Assembly (NCBI GenBank): GCA_900314605.1
Contig: OMVX01000021.1
Location: 1 to 32,010 of the forward strand
DNA length: 32,010 bases
Origin: an uncultured Methanobrevibacter sp.
GTDB lineage: Archaea; Methanobacteriota; Methanobacteria; Methanobacteriales; Methanobacteriaceae
Reading direction: 5' to 3'
The stretch's first letter is position 1. Each line of letters opens with the position of its first letter. Positions 17,091 through 26,017 of the stretch are shown piece by piece. The translations under genes were made by a program, and so were the position numbers. Below the pieces are notes generated by a model, which searched no databases, was not told the origin of the DNA, and saw only the letters and a list, made by a program, of their open reading frames with translations.

Positions 17091-17828
17091 ATGTCATTTG
17101 AAAAAGGTAAAATGCAGATAATGCCTGCAGTTGATATAAAAAATGGAAAATGTGTTCAACTTGTACAGGGCAAACCAGGTAGTGAACAGGTAATAATTGA
17201 CAATCCTGAAGAAGTAGCTAAAAAATGGGAAGAATTAGGTGCTGAGGTTATACATTTAATTGATTTAGATGGAACAATTGATGGAAAAAGTAATCTTAAA
17301 CTTATAAAAAAGATATATGATAATGTAGATGTTCCAATACAGTTAGGTGGAGGAATAAGAACAGTAGAGTATGGTATGGAACTACTTAACATAGGAATAG
17401 AAAGAATCATTATTGGAACAATGGGGATAAAACATCCTGAAACTATAACTAAACTATCTGATGAATTTGGAAAAGAACATATTATGATTTCCCTTGATAG
17501 TAAAGATTCAAAAGTAGTTATAAAAGGTTGGGCAGAACAAATAGATAAAAGTCCAGTAGAATTATCAAAAGAGTTTGCAGATAATGGTGCAGGAAGTATT
17601 TTGTTTACAAATGTAGATGTAGAAGGATTACTTGGTGGTTTTTACACAGAACCTGTTATTGAACTAGTTAAATCCTCTCCAATACCAGTTGTCTATTCTG
17701 GAGGGGTTAGTACCATAGATGATATTAAACAATTACAGTCTACAGGAGTAAGTGGTGTTGTTATAGGTTCTGCATTATATAAAGATAAAATTGATTTAAA
17801 AGAAGCATTAAAATATCAATTACCTTAA
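17091..17828 (+). CDS. hisA: ProFAR isomerase (histidine biosynthesis)
   Basis: This 245-residue TIM-barrel enzyme performs the Amadori rearrangement of ProFAR to PRFAR in histidine biosynthesis. Visible features are PAVDIKNGKCVQLVQG (general acid/base D15), LGGGIRT at 85-91, SLDSKD with D136, LFTNVDVEG with T173, and SGGVST / GVVIGSALYK phosphate-binding loops at the C-terminus. The ATG at 17091 follows AGGTGTTTTA. It is not next to other his genes in this window, as is common in methanogens. Confidence 0.95.
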   Translation: MSFEKGKMQIMPAVDIKNGKCVQLVQGKPGSEQVIIDNPEEVAKKWEELGAEVIHLIDLDGTIDGKSNLKLIKKIYDNVDVPIQLGGGIRTVEYGMELLNIGIERIIIGTMGIKHPETITKLSDEFGKEHIMISLDSKDSKVVIKGWAEQIDKSPVELSKEFADNGAGSILFTNVDVEGLLGGFYTEPVIELVKSSPIPVVYSGGVSTIDDIKQLQSTGVSGVVIGSALYKDKIDLKEALKYQLP

Positions 17829-18031
17829 AGATAAATAATTAAACACTATTTTAAATTAAAATATTTAAAAAAAGACTATTAAAAAATGAAATTAACATTA
17901 GATTAAAATATTAAAAATAATAACTAAAATACAAATTTATTTAAGCACTTTAAATACAAATAAATAATCTATTAAGTTAAGTTTAAAGACTAGATTTAAA
18001 AATAATGAAACATTAAAAAAGAGGTCAAATT

Positions 18032-18472
18032 ATGATAACAGTAATGGCAACAGGAACATTTGATATATTACATCCAGGTCATGTATTATACCTTCAAAAA
18101 TCCAAAGAATTAGGTGGAGAAGATGCAAAATTAGTAGTTGTTGTTGCTCGAGATTCAACTGTATGTGCTAGAAAAAGAATACCTATAATTAATGAAGACC
18201 AACGTCTAGAAATGGTCAAATATTTAAAACCTGTTGATGAAGCATATCTTGGATATGAAGATGATAAATTTAAAATTGTAAAAGAAATAAACCCAGATAT
18301 TATTACAATAGGTTCAGATCAAGACTTTGATACTTCTAAATTAGAAGAATCCTTACATAAAAAAGGAATAAATGCTAAAGTAATGAAAGTTAAGGAGTAT
18401 CATAGAGCAAAATTAGATAGTAGTCGAAAAATTATTAAAAAAATAAAAGAATCTGACATTAAAAACCTATAA
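18032..18472 (+). CDS. ribL: FAD synthetase (RibL-like cytidylyltransferase family)
   Basis: This 146-residue nucleotidyltransferase has the [10 protein letters not shown] motif (HxGH at residues 14-17) and the family sequence [40 protein letters not shown]. It matches archaeal RibL (MJ1179), which adenylates FMN to FAD. The late LDSSRKI segment fits the second nucleotide-binding motif. A glycerol-3-phosphate cytidylyltransferase-like role is less likely given the overall match to RibL. GAGGT precedes the ATG. Neighbouring genes are unrelated. Confidence 0.85.
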   Translation: MITVMATGTFDILHPGHVLYLQKSKELGGEDAKLVVVVARDSTVCARKRIPIINEDQRLEMVKYLKPVDEAYLGYEDDKFKIVKEINPDIITIGSDQDFDTSKLEESLHKKGINAKVMKVKEYHRAKLDSSRKIIKKIKESDIKNL

Positions 18473-18542
18473 GGAAATTATATAATATTAAAAAAAGTAA
18501 AATTAATTTTTATGATAATTAATAATTTAATAAACTCAATAG

Positions 18543-18591
18543 GAACTCAAATAAAATAACAACTCAAGATTGAACTCAAATAAAATAACAA
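18543..18591. repeat. 20-base perfect direct repeat upstream of argC
   Basis: GAACTCAAATAAAATAACAA occurs at 18543-18562 and again at 18572-18591, a period of 29 bases. A further GAAGTCAAAG follows at about 18603. It lies 143 bases before the argC start, and a run of 17 A residues (18685-18701) lies between. It could be an operator pair or a small duplication. Confidence 0.8.
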
Positions 18592-18733
18592 ACTAAAGGA
18601 TGAAGTCAAAGAAATTATTAAAAAAAATAGTTCAATGAAAAAAAACTGCAAAAATTATAATTTAAAAAGAGTAATAATAAAATTAAAAAAAAAAAAAAAA
18701 ATAAAAAGATAAAAAAATAAAGGAGATTAAAAG

Positions 18734-19780
18734 ATGGTTAATGTTGGAATTGTTGGTGGAAGTGGATATACAGGTGGAGAATTAATAAGAATACTTTCTA
18801 ATCATCCGAAAGTTGAAATAACTACAATTACTTCACGAAAATATGAAGGGCAAAGTGTTGAAAAAGTACATCCTCATATACGGGACAGTGATTTAATATT
18901 TGAAAACAAAAATGCTGAAGATTTTGAAGAAGACATTATATTTACTGCAACTCCACATGGAGCATCAATGAAAATTATCCCAGATATTATTGAAAAAACT
19001 GACGCTAAAATAATTGATTTAAGTGGAGATTACCGGTTTGAAGACTATGAAGTTTATGAAAAATGGTACAATCTTAAACATACTAAACATATTGACAGCG
19101 TATATGGACTACCTGAACTCCACAGAAAAGAAATAGCTAAAGAAAGATTAATTGCAAATCCTGGATGTTTTACAACTGGAGCAATATTATCAGGTTATCC
19201 TTTATCTAAAAAACAATATGCAGATCGAATGATATTTGATTCTAAAACAGGCGTAAGTGGAGCAGGAATTAAACCATCTGAAGCAACACATTATCCAAAT
19301 ATTGCAGATAATGTAAATCCATATAAAGTAACTACACATAGACATACACCTGAAATTCAACAAGAACTTCAAAGATACTCTGATGTTAAAATTTCATTTA
19401 CACCAATACTTGTACCAGTTCTTAGAGGAATACTTACCACTAACCATACAATCTTAAAAGAAGAAGATTTTGACTTTGAAACAAAAGAACAAAGAGAAGA
19501 TACAAGTAAAAAAATAGAAGAATTATATAGAAACATCTATAAAGATGAGCCATTTGTTAAAATACTTAGTGAAGGAGAAATACCAAGATTAAGTTCTGTA
19601 AGAGGGTCAAATTATATCCACATTGGATGTTTTGAAGTTGACCAGACTGGACAACTTGTTGTTATCTCAGCAATTGATAACTTAGTTAAAGGTGCAAGTG
19701 GACAGGCAATAGAAAACATGAATATTATGTGTGGTTTTGACGAAAAAACAGGACTTGATTTCTTTGGATTGCATCCTTAA
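18734..19780 (+). CDS. argC: N-acetyl-gamma-glutamyl-phosphate reductase
   Basis: This 348-residue NADPH-dependent dehydrogenase carries out the third step of arginine biosynthesis. The Rossmann loop [17 protein letters not shown] is at residues 5-21, the active-site cysteine is C145 in [12 protein letters not shown], and the [11 protein letters not shown] segment (about 202) carries the conserved histidine. Length is usual. AGGAG lies eight bases before the ATG. It is separated from the other arginine genes. Confidence 0.96.
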   Translation: MVNVGIVGGSGYTGGELIRILSNHPKVEITTITSRKYEGQSVEKVHPHIRDSDLIFENKNAEDFEEDIIFTATPHGASMKIIPDIIEKTDAKIIDLSGDYRFEDYEVYEKWYNLKHTKHIDSVYGLPELHRKEIAKERLIANPGCFTTGAILSGYPLSKKQYADRMIFDSKTGVSGAGIKPSEATHYPNIADNVNPYKVTTHRHTPEIQQELQRYSDVKISFTPILVPVLRGILTTNHTILKEEDFDFETKEQREDTSKKIEELYRNIYKDEPFVKILSEGEIPRLSSVRGSNYIHIGCFEVDQTGQLVVISAIDNLVKGASGQAIENMNIMCGFDEKTGLDFFGLHP

Positions 19781-19889
19781 GTTTAAAGAATGATTTTATT
19801 AAAATAGGAGAATAGAAAAATATTTAATAAATAAAAAAATTATATAAACTTTAATTTAAGATTTTAAAAATAAAAATTCTGTGATAAAA

Positions 19890-20381
19890 ATGAAGGCTCT
19901 AATAATATATTACTCTAAAACCGAAAAAACAAAGATTGTTGCAGAGACAATATCTAAAAAACTTAACACAGATATAATTAGAATTGAAGATAAAAAAGAC
20001 AGAAGCGGATTTAAAAATCAATTCACATCTGCCTTTGATGCAATTAAAGAAAATAAAACAGAAATTTATCCAAATGATATAGATTTGACAGATTATAATA
20101 CTATTTACTTTGGAACACCTGTTTGGGTAAGTAAACCTAGTCCTGCTATTATGACTATAATAGATAATTTAAATTTAATAGGTAAGGATATTGTTCTATT
20201 TGCTACTATGAGTAGCTCTGGTGCTAAAGCATCATTAGATAAAATGGAAGAAAGAATCAAATCACGTGGTGGTAGAGTAATAGAAAGATTTAGTCTTAAA
20301 ACTAAAGGAAAAAGTAATGATAAACTTATTAAAGATAGTGAAGTAATGGGAGAACTATTAGATTTAAGTTTATATCATTAA
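19890..20381 (+). CDS. Flavodoxin family protein
   Basis: This protein of 163 residues has a flavodoxin-like fold: ALIIYYSKTEKTKIVAETI (FMN phosphate loop SKTEKT), IYFGTPVWVSKPSPAIMTIIDN (flavin-contact loop), and VLFATMSSSGAKASLDKMEERIKSRGGRVIERF. It should bind FMN and act as an electron carrier or quinone/flavin reductase in the cytoplasm. ATG 19890 is preferred to the GTG nine bases upstream, since GTGAT there serves as the Shine-Dalgarno site. It lies 110 bases after argC with no evident functional link. Confidence 0.85.
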   Translation: MKALIIYYSKTEKTKIVAETISKKLNTDIIRIEDKKDRSGFKNQFTSAFDAIKENKTEIYPNDIDLTDYNTIYFGTPVWVSKPSPAIMTIIDNLNLIGKDIVLFATMSSSGAKASLDKMEERIKSRGGRVIERFSLKTKGKSNDKLIKDSEVMGELLDLSLYH

Positions 20382-20549
20382 AACATATATTATTCTTTTT
20401 TAATAAACGAGGGTGGGAACAAACTTACTTTTTTTTATAATTTTTTCTGTTCAGATGAAATGATAATTTCTAATGAACCCTAATTTTATTATACTAAAAA
20501 AATGAAAATAGGAGTAATATATTTATATTATTAAGTAATAATAAGAATT
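20382..20549. terminator. Spacer with T-tracts and a G-rich patch after the flavodoxin gene
   Basis: T-runs at about 20395-20401 and 20429-20436 (eight T) follow the flavodoxin stop and fit archaeal T-tract termination. Between them lies GAGGGTGGGAAC (20409-20420), a G-rich patch that stands out from the surrounding A/T. Confidence 0.45.
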
Positions 20550-21638
20550 ATGGATTTAAATAATTTATTTTCAAAAGATGAAATAAATATAGGAAGACAA
20601 ATAGAATTGGATATAGCAAAAGGTTTTGCGATTATTTTCATGATTTTATGTCATGTTGTATTAAGTTCTATTGATGGGAATAATGCCATTAGCCCTATGT
20701 ATAAGTTTATAATGGATGATATCTTAGGGGGGCCTTGTGCTGCACCTGTTTTTATGTTTTGTATGGGAGTAGGTATAGTTTATTCAAAACATAGTCAATG
20801 GAATAATATGATTAAAAGAGGAATTAAATTATTCCTTTTAGGTATTACATTAAATATTTTTAGAAATATAGGACTTTATTATTTTAGCGGTATAATATTA
20901 GGCGATTGGCATTATACCTACATTTATGGTGGATTAATAATATTATTTGTTGATATTTTAGCATTTGCAGGTTTATCATTTATTTTACTTGGGATTTTAA
21001 AGAAATTTAAGCTTTCCAATAAGAAGATTATTCTTATTGCATTAATAATGTCTATAATTGGTAGTTTTATAAATTCAATAAATTTTGGCCCACTTATTTT
21101 AAATTTTTTATTCGGAAATTTTATAGGAACTGATGTAAACTGTACAGCATTTCCATTATTCAATTGGTTTATTTTCCCAATTGGAGGCTATATTTGGGGT
21201 CAATATTTTATCAGAGCAAAAGATAAAAATAAATTCTTTAAATTTTGGCCACTTTTTATAATTATCCCTTTTATATACTTTTTATTTATATCAAAAACAA
21301 TATTATACAATGATGCAGGGTATTATTATTTGAATACAATTGATGGGATAATTTGTTTACTTTACGTACATGGAAGTATAGGCCTATGTTATTATCTATC
21401 AAAATATATGCCTAAAACAATTATTAAATCCTTAAAAGTTTTAAGTCGTAATATTACTGAGATATATTTTATTCAATGGATCTTTATACCTTTAGGACTA
21501 CTATGCCTACAACATATATTTAAAAATATAGTCATTACAGATTTAATATGTTTTATATATGGAATACTAATCATATTTATAACAGCTAGTTTGTGTGAAT
21601 TTATTAGAAAATTGAAAAAAAGAAAAAATAAAGTTTAA
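20550..21638 (+). CDS. Membrane acyltransferase (acyltransferase 3 / DUF1624-like)
   Basis: This 362-residue protein has about ten membrane helices. Its first helix region, RQIELDIAKGFAIIFMILCHVV (residues 17-38), resembles the start of acyltransferase-3/YeiB-type proteins, where an N-terminal Arg-Asp region and a histidine at the end of helix 1 (H36) act in acyl transfer across the membrane. GGPCAAPVFMFCMGVGIVYSKH follows, as expected. The probable role is acetylation or acylation of an envelope sugar or lipid; the substrate is unknown. It has its own spacer on both sides and no polysaccharide genes next to it. Confidence 0.75.
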   Translation: MDLNNLFSKDEINIGRQIELDIAKGFAIIFMILCHVVLSSIDGNNAISPMYKFIMDDILGGPCAAPVFMFCMGVGIVYSKHSQWNNMIKRGIKLFLLGITLNIFRNIGLYYFSGIILGDWHYTYIYGGLIILFVDILAFAGLSFILLGILKKFKLSNKKIILIALIMSIIGSFINSINFGPLILNFLFGNFIGTDVNCTAFPLFNWFIFPIGGYIWGQYFIRAKDKNKFFKFWPLFIIIPFIYFLFISKTILYNDAGYYYLNTIDGIICLLYVHGSIGLCYYLSKYMPKTIIKSLKVLSRNITEIYFIQWIFIPLGLLCLQHIFKNIVITDLICFIYGILIIFITASLCEFIRKLKKRKNKV

Positions 21639-21958
21639 TAAGAAAATATTTAAAATCTCCATTGTATAATATTAGTACATTAGAATAAATCCTATTATAC
21701 AAAATAATAAGCATCTATTAAAAAAAAATATTTCAAATTAAGAAAATAATTCAATAAAAATGATATTTTTCCAAACTTTCAATTTATAATAATAAAATAT
21801 ATTTTTTTTTTAAAAAATTATAAAATATTATATATTAACAACAATAAATATAAATTGTTAATATAATTATAATAATTATATTATTATTTACTTTTATTCA
21901 AAAAAATAAGTAATATAAATTTTAATTTAAATTATTTTAAAAAAATAGTAGGTGGATT
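21639..21958. other. Spacer before secF-secD with T-tract and inverted repeats
   Basis: About 320 bases without a gene. A run of ten T (21802-21811) could terminate the acyltransferase transcript. It is followed by TATA-like sequence and the inverted repeats listed separately, then a clear AGGTGGATT Shine-Dalgarno site just before the secF ATG. Confidence 0.55.
21831..21883 (+). promoter_or_regulatory. Two overlapping inverted repeats upstream of secF-secD
   Basis: TATATTAACAA (21831-21841) and TTGTTAATATA (21855-21865) form a perfect 11-base inverted repeat with a 13-base spacer. The second arm overlaps a perfect 12-base inverted repeat centred on 21871 (21859-21883). Both cannot fold at once. 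This may be an operator overlapping the promoter or alternative RNA hairpins; low sequence complexity makes chance possible. Confidence 0.45.
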
Positions 21959-22840
21959 ATGTTAGAAAAATTTATGGACAACTATAAATTATTAATAATC
22001 GTTCCTATAATTGTGGCTATTATCTCATTTTCTTCCCTTGCCATATTTGGTATTGAACCAGGCGTAGATTTAAAGGGAGGTACTATGGCGGAGATTACAC
22101 TTAATCATGATATGAATTCTAATGAAATTGCAAGTTTACTTCAAAAATCATTACATATTGAAGAAGTGAAAATCATATCAAATAATAACCGTCATGTTAC
22201 AGTAGAATTTTCTGATAGTGTTGATATAGGAGAATTTAGAAAAGCAACAGAAAGTATTGGAACTGTTTCAAGTTTTAATACTGTAGGACCAGTATTATCT
22301 GAAGAAGCAATGGGACAGGTTTATTGGGCTATTTTATTTGCATTTATTTTTATGGCGATTACAGTACTACTTGTATTTAAACAGATAGTTCCTGCATTTG
22401 CAGTTATCATATCTGCTTTTTTAGATATAGTATTTGCAGCTGGTGGAATGGCTGTTCTTAAGGTTCCTTTATCTATTGCATCAGTTGGTGCATTACTGAT
22501 GTTAATAGGTTATAGTGTAGATACAGATATTATGCTGACAACCCGTCTTTTAAAACGTAAAAATGGAACTGAAGTTGAAAGAGCAACAGATGCAATGAAA
22601 ACAGGTTTAACAATGTCCTTAGCAGCAATAGCTGCTATGGCTGTATTATATATTGTTACTATTTTAACTATGCCTCAAGCTAGAACTTTAAGTGAAATTT
22701 CAATTGTTTTAATCCTTGGTTTAATAGCAGATATTCTTAATACATGGTTCTTAAACCTTGGTATTTTAAGAAAATTCATAGACCATCAGAAGGATAAAAA
22801 ACACAAAAAGAAAAATAAAAGGAATAAGGTGGTATCATGA
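21959..22840 (+). CDS. secF: Protein-export membrane protein SecF
   Basis: This 293-residue protein is the archaeal SecF subunit, which with SecD assists the Sec translocon on the extracellular side. It shows an N-terminal membrane helix, the external segment beginning GVDLKGGTMAEITL, then a block of five helices with GYSVDTDIMLTTRLL and the late RTLSEISIVLILGLIADILNTWF. The C-terminus is a basic Lys-rich tail. GTAGGTGG precedes the ATG. The last four bases (ATGA) overlap the secD start, indicating translational coupling. Confidence 0.96.
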   Translation: MLEKFMDNYKLLIIVPIIVAIISFSSLAIFGIEPGVDLKGGTMAEITLNHDMNSNEIASLLQKSLHIEEVKIISNNNRHVTVEFSDSVDIGEFRKATESIGTVSSFNTVGPVLSEEAMGQVYWAILFAFIFMAITVLLVFKQIVPAFAVIISAFLDIVFAAGGMAVLKVPLSIASVGALLMLIGYSVDTDIMLTTRLLKRKNGTEVERATDAMKTGLTMSLAAIAAMAVLYIVTILTMPQARTLSEISIVLILGLIADILNTWFLNLGILRKFIDHQKDKKHKKKNKRNKVVS

Positions 22841-24063
22841 GGAAACGTAATGATCCTGCTGAATTCATTAGAGATAAAAGAGTATTAATATTGATTATAT
22901 GTTTAATTGCTAGTGTTGTTTGTATTTCTACTATGGGTATACAGCAAGGACTTGATTTAAAAGGTGGATCTGTTATCCAACTTCAACTTGAAAAAGCAGT
23001 AGATACAGATACAATGAATATAGTAACTACTGTTTTAGATAAGCGTCTAAACTTATATGGTATTAGTGATGTTAAAGTTAGACAAAGTGGAAACCAACAA
23101 GTTGTTGTTGAAATGGCAGGAGCAAGTCCTGAAGAAGTTGAGAAGCTGATTGGTAACCCTGGAGTATTTGAAGCAAAAATAGATAACCAAACTGTACTTA
23201 CTGGTGCAGATATTAGTAGTGTAGAAATGTATCAAGTAAGTGGTCAACAATGGAGTGTACCATTTAAACTTACAACACAAGGTGCTAAGAAATTTGCTGA
23301 GAAGGCAAAAGGTAAAGCTAATCATGAAGTATTCATGTATCTCGATGGAAAAGTTATCGATAACCATCCTCCAAAACTTTCAACAGATTTAGCTAGTGGT
23401 GAACCAGCAACTGAACTTGAAGTAAGTGGTGGAGGAGATGATGAGAAGGATTCTAATGAAGAGGCAAATGAAATATATACTGTTTTAAAAACAGGTTCAT
23501 TACCTGTTAAAATTCATGTTATCGGTTCCAATACAGTTTCTGCTGAGTTAGGTCAAAAATTTATGGAAGGAACATTAATTGCAGCTCTACTTGCAATCCT
23601 TGCAATATTTACCATTATTTATGTTAGATACAGGAAAGCTTTACTTGTTTTCCCTATTCTATTTACAAGTCTATCAGAAATTGTAATTGTTTTAGGTATA
23701 GCATCGATTATTCATTGGAATATAGACCTTGCAGCAATAGCAGGTCTGATGGCTTCTGTAGGTACAGGGGTAGACGATCAGATTATTATTACTGATGAGG
23801 TTGTAACTCATAAAGGAGATAATAAAAGACGTAGAAGAACAAGAACAAAAATGAATGTGGATAAAGCATTCTTTATCATATTCGCTTCTGCTGGTACTTT
23901 AATTGCAGCTATGTTACCATTAACATATGTTGGTTTTGCAAGAGGTGCTAGTGGTATTGGTACTATTGCAGGTTTCGCATTTACTACTATTTTAGGTGTT
24001 CTTGTAGGTGTCTTTATTACTCGTCCTGCATATGCAAAATTTGTAGAAATCTTTATTAAATAA
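22837..24063 (+). CDS. secD: Protein-export membrane protein SecD
   Basis: This 408-residue protein is the archaeal SecD. After a first membrane helix come QQGLDLKGGSVIQLQLE, an external domain with KRLNLYGISDVKVRQSGNQQVVVEMAG, a Ser/Gly/Glu-rich linker, and the helix block with GLMASVGTGVDDQIIITDE and TTILGVLVGVFITRPAYAKF. Its Shine-Dalgarno site (GGTGG) lies within the end of secF. The archaeal order secF-secD, rather than the bacterial secD-secF, is seen. Confidence 0.96.
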   Translation: MRKRNDPAEFIRDKRVLILIICLIASVVCISTMGIQQGLDLKGGSVIQLQLEKAVDTDTMNIVTTVLDKRLNLYGISDVKVRQSGNQQVVVEMAGASPEEVEKLIGNPGVFEAKIDNQTVLTGADISSVEMYQVSGQQWSVPFKLTTQGAKKFAEKAKGKANHEVFMYLDGKVIDNHPPKLSTDLASGEPATELEVSGGGDDEKDSNEEANEIYTVLKTGSLPVKIHVIGSNTVSAELGQKFMEGTLIAALLAILAIFTIIYVRYRKALLVFPILFTSLSEIVIVLGIASIIHWNIDLAAIAGLMASVGTGVDDQIIITDEVVTHKGDNKRRRRTRTKMNVDKAFFIIFASAGTLIAAMLPLTYVGFARGASGIGTIAGFAFTTILGVLVGVFITRPAYAKFVEIFIK

Positions 24064-24157
24064 ATAAATTTTTCTACATACTTTTATTTTTAAAAAACAA
24101 CTAATTTTTTTATTCTAAATTTTTAATAATATTTTAAAAAAATGAAGAGATAATATT

Positions 24158-24631
24158 ATGAAACGTCCTGATTTGAAAATTAAACCAATTAAAAACGGTA
24201 CTGTAATTGATCATATTACAGCTAACAAATCATTGTATGTATTACATATTCTTAATCTTCCAAATAAAGAAGCAAAAGATGTTACTATAGCAATGAATGT
24301 GCCTTCAAAAGAAATTGGAAGAAAAGATGTTATAAAAATTGAAAATAGAGAACTTGACTCTGATGAAATAGACCAACTAGCATTAATTGCTCCTCAAACA
24401 ACTATTAATATTATAAGAGACTATGAGATAGTTGAAAAAAACCCAATTCAACTTAAAGAGGAACTTGTTGGTATAATTAAATGTAATAATCCAAAATGTA
24501 TCTCAAATCAAACAACAGAACCTATAACATCTAAATTTATTGTTATTAATGATAAAACACCTGTAGAATTTAGATGTAACTATTGTGACAGAATCATTAA
24601 ATCTGATGAGATTGAAGCACAATTTGAATAA
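24158..24631 (+). CDS. pyrI: Aspartate carbamoyltransferase regulatory subunit
   Basis: This 157-residue protein is PyrI, which binds CTP/ATP and controls the PyrB catalytic trimer in pyrimidine synthesis. The allosteric domain starts with [27 protein letters not shown], and the C-terminal zinc site is complete (C109, C114, C140, C143: CNNPKC...CNYC). Length matches the family. pyrB is not in the window. The ATG follows a GAGAT site. Confidence 0.96.
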   Translation: MKRPDLKIKPIKNGTVIDHITANKSLYVLHILNLPNKEAKDVTIAMNVPSKEIGRKDVIKIENRELDSDEIDQLALIAPQTTINIIRDYEIVEKNPIQLKEELVGIIKCNNPKCISNQTTEPITSKFIVINDKTPVEFRCNYCDRIIKSDEIEAQFE

Positions 24632-24696
24632 ATAATATCATACTGATTGAACTATTTTTAAATATTAAGCTATTTTTTTATTACTTTTATGATAAA

Positions 24697-25404
24697 ATGA
24701 CATACACCATTAAAATTGAAGATATTGAAATACTTGTAGAGAAAAAGAAAATAAAACATATGTACCTTAAAGTAGATAAAAATGGAAAAGTTAAAATATC
24801 TGCGCCACACTCTATAAGAAAAGAGGAAATAATATATTTCTGTGAGTCAAAATTAGATTGGATTAAATTAAAACAAATTGAAATCTTAAAAAACAATCAT
24901 TCAAGAAAGATTAAAAAATTAAAATATATTAATGGTGAAACTCTCTATCTATGGGGAAAACAATATACTCTACAGTTAATTGAAAAAAATAAAAATTATA
25001 AAAAGGCATTTGCCGATAAAAAAACAATATATTTACCAGTTGATAAGGATAGTAAAATAAAAAAAAGAGAAAAATTAATACTAGAGTTTTATAGAAAAGA
25101 AATAAAAAATGAAATAGAAATTCTTCTAGATGAATGTGTAAAAACTGTTGGGAAAAAACCTGAAGAATGGAGAGTTAAAAATATGAAAACCCGTTGGGGT
25201 ACATGTAATGTGAAAGATAAACGTATATGGCTTAATCTTCAACTGGCAAAAACACCAAAAGAATGTTTAAGATATGTTATAATACATGAATTAACACATC
25301 TTTACATAGCAAATCATGGAAAAGAATTTCAAAATCTAATGGATAAATTCTACCCAAACTGGAAAGAAATCAAAGAAATACTAAAAAACAATAAATATTA
25401 TTGA
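24697..25404 (+). CDS. YgjP/M48-like zinc metallopeptidase
   Basis: This 235-residue protein belongs to the YgjP-like (DUF45) group. The zinc motif HELTH is at residues 197-201 with the third ligand probably H207 (ANHGKEF), preceded by the typical KTRWGTCNVKDKRIWLNLQLAKTPKECLRYVIIHE. No signal peptide is visible, so it should be cytoplasmic. Genes of this family often accompany restriction-modification loci, but none is present here. Its substrate is unknown. Confidence 0.87.
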   Translation: MTYTIKIEDIEILVEKKKIKHMYLKVDKNGKVKISAPHSIRKEEIIYFCESKLDWIKLKQIEILKNNHSRKIKKLKYINGETLYLWGKQYTLQLIEKNKNYKKAFADKKTIYLPVDKDSKIKKREKLILEFYRKEIKNEIEILLDECVKTVGKKPEEWRVKNMKTRWGTCNVKDKRIWLNLQLAKTPKECLRYVIIHELTHLYIANHGKEFQNLMDKFYPNWKEIKEILKNNKYY

Positions 25405-25493
25405 AATATAAATTTTAATAGATTTATAAAAAGAGAAAAAATATATATTTTAAAAAAAATTATATTTAATAATCCGAACTGGGAGGTAATAAA

Positions 25494-25856
25494 ATGGATA
25501 ATAATAAACCTATAGGTGTATTGATTTTAATATTATTAATTATTCTTTGTGGAGTATATCTTTTAATTGTGGATGAAACTCATCATCAAACAGAAAACAA
25601 TAAAATCAATAATACAACTACCGGTACTATAAGTAATAATAGTACAAATATAAGTACAAATATTACTAATAACACAACTATAAGTGATATAAACAATACA
25701 AATGATAGTAATGTTAATCCAGGAGATATTATTCAAAAAAAAGTATTCACGGTTAAAGAAAATGAAAAAGGCCAAAATGAAGGTATGGAACCTGGAACAT
25801 ATATAATATATTATACAGCAAATGATGGACCATTAAAAATAGAAAAAATAAAATAA
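25494..25856 (+). CDS. Small membrane-anchored, sequon-rich exported protein
   Basis: This 120-residue protein has one N-terminal hydrophobic helix (residues about 7-25) and an external part. Residues 36-72 are almost all Asn, Thr, Ser and Ile and hold several N-x-S/T sequons, so this segment may be heavily glycosylated. The C-terminal 45 residues (KKVFTVKENEKGQNEGMEPGTYIIYYTANDGPLKIEKIK) look like a small beta domain. A strong GGGAGGTAA site precedes the ATG, so it is likely well translated. I recognise no family beyond this layout. Confidence 0.75.
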   Translation: MDNNKPIGVLILILLIILCGVYLLIVDETHHQTENNKINNTTTGTISNNSTNISTNITNNTTISDINNTNDSNVNPGDIIQKKVFTVKENEKGQNEGMEPGTYIIYYTANDGPLKIEKIK

Positions 25857-26017
25857 ATGTATTATTAAAAAAGTTCATCATTTTCTAAAATTTATCAAGA
25901 ATTTGAAATAATATTAATTCAAAATAAATACTTGATTATAATATTAATAAATAAAATGCTTAATTATAATTTTAATAAAAAAATTAATAATTAATAGAAA
26001 TTTAATAAGTGTTTAAC

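Noticed and set aside
20409-20437. Possible T-box-like element (GGGTGG followed by a T-run)
   Set aside because: The resemblance is limited to a few bases, there is no stem-loop architecture, T-box regulation is a bacterial system, and the downstream gene is not amino-acid related.
21802-21883. Replication origin (A/T-rich with inverted repeats)
   Set aside because: No cdc6/orc1 gene is nearby, no repeated origin-recognition boxes are visible, and such composition is ordinary in this genome.
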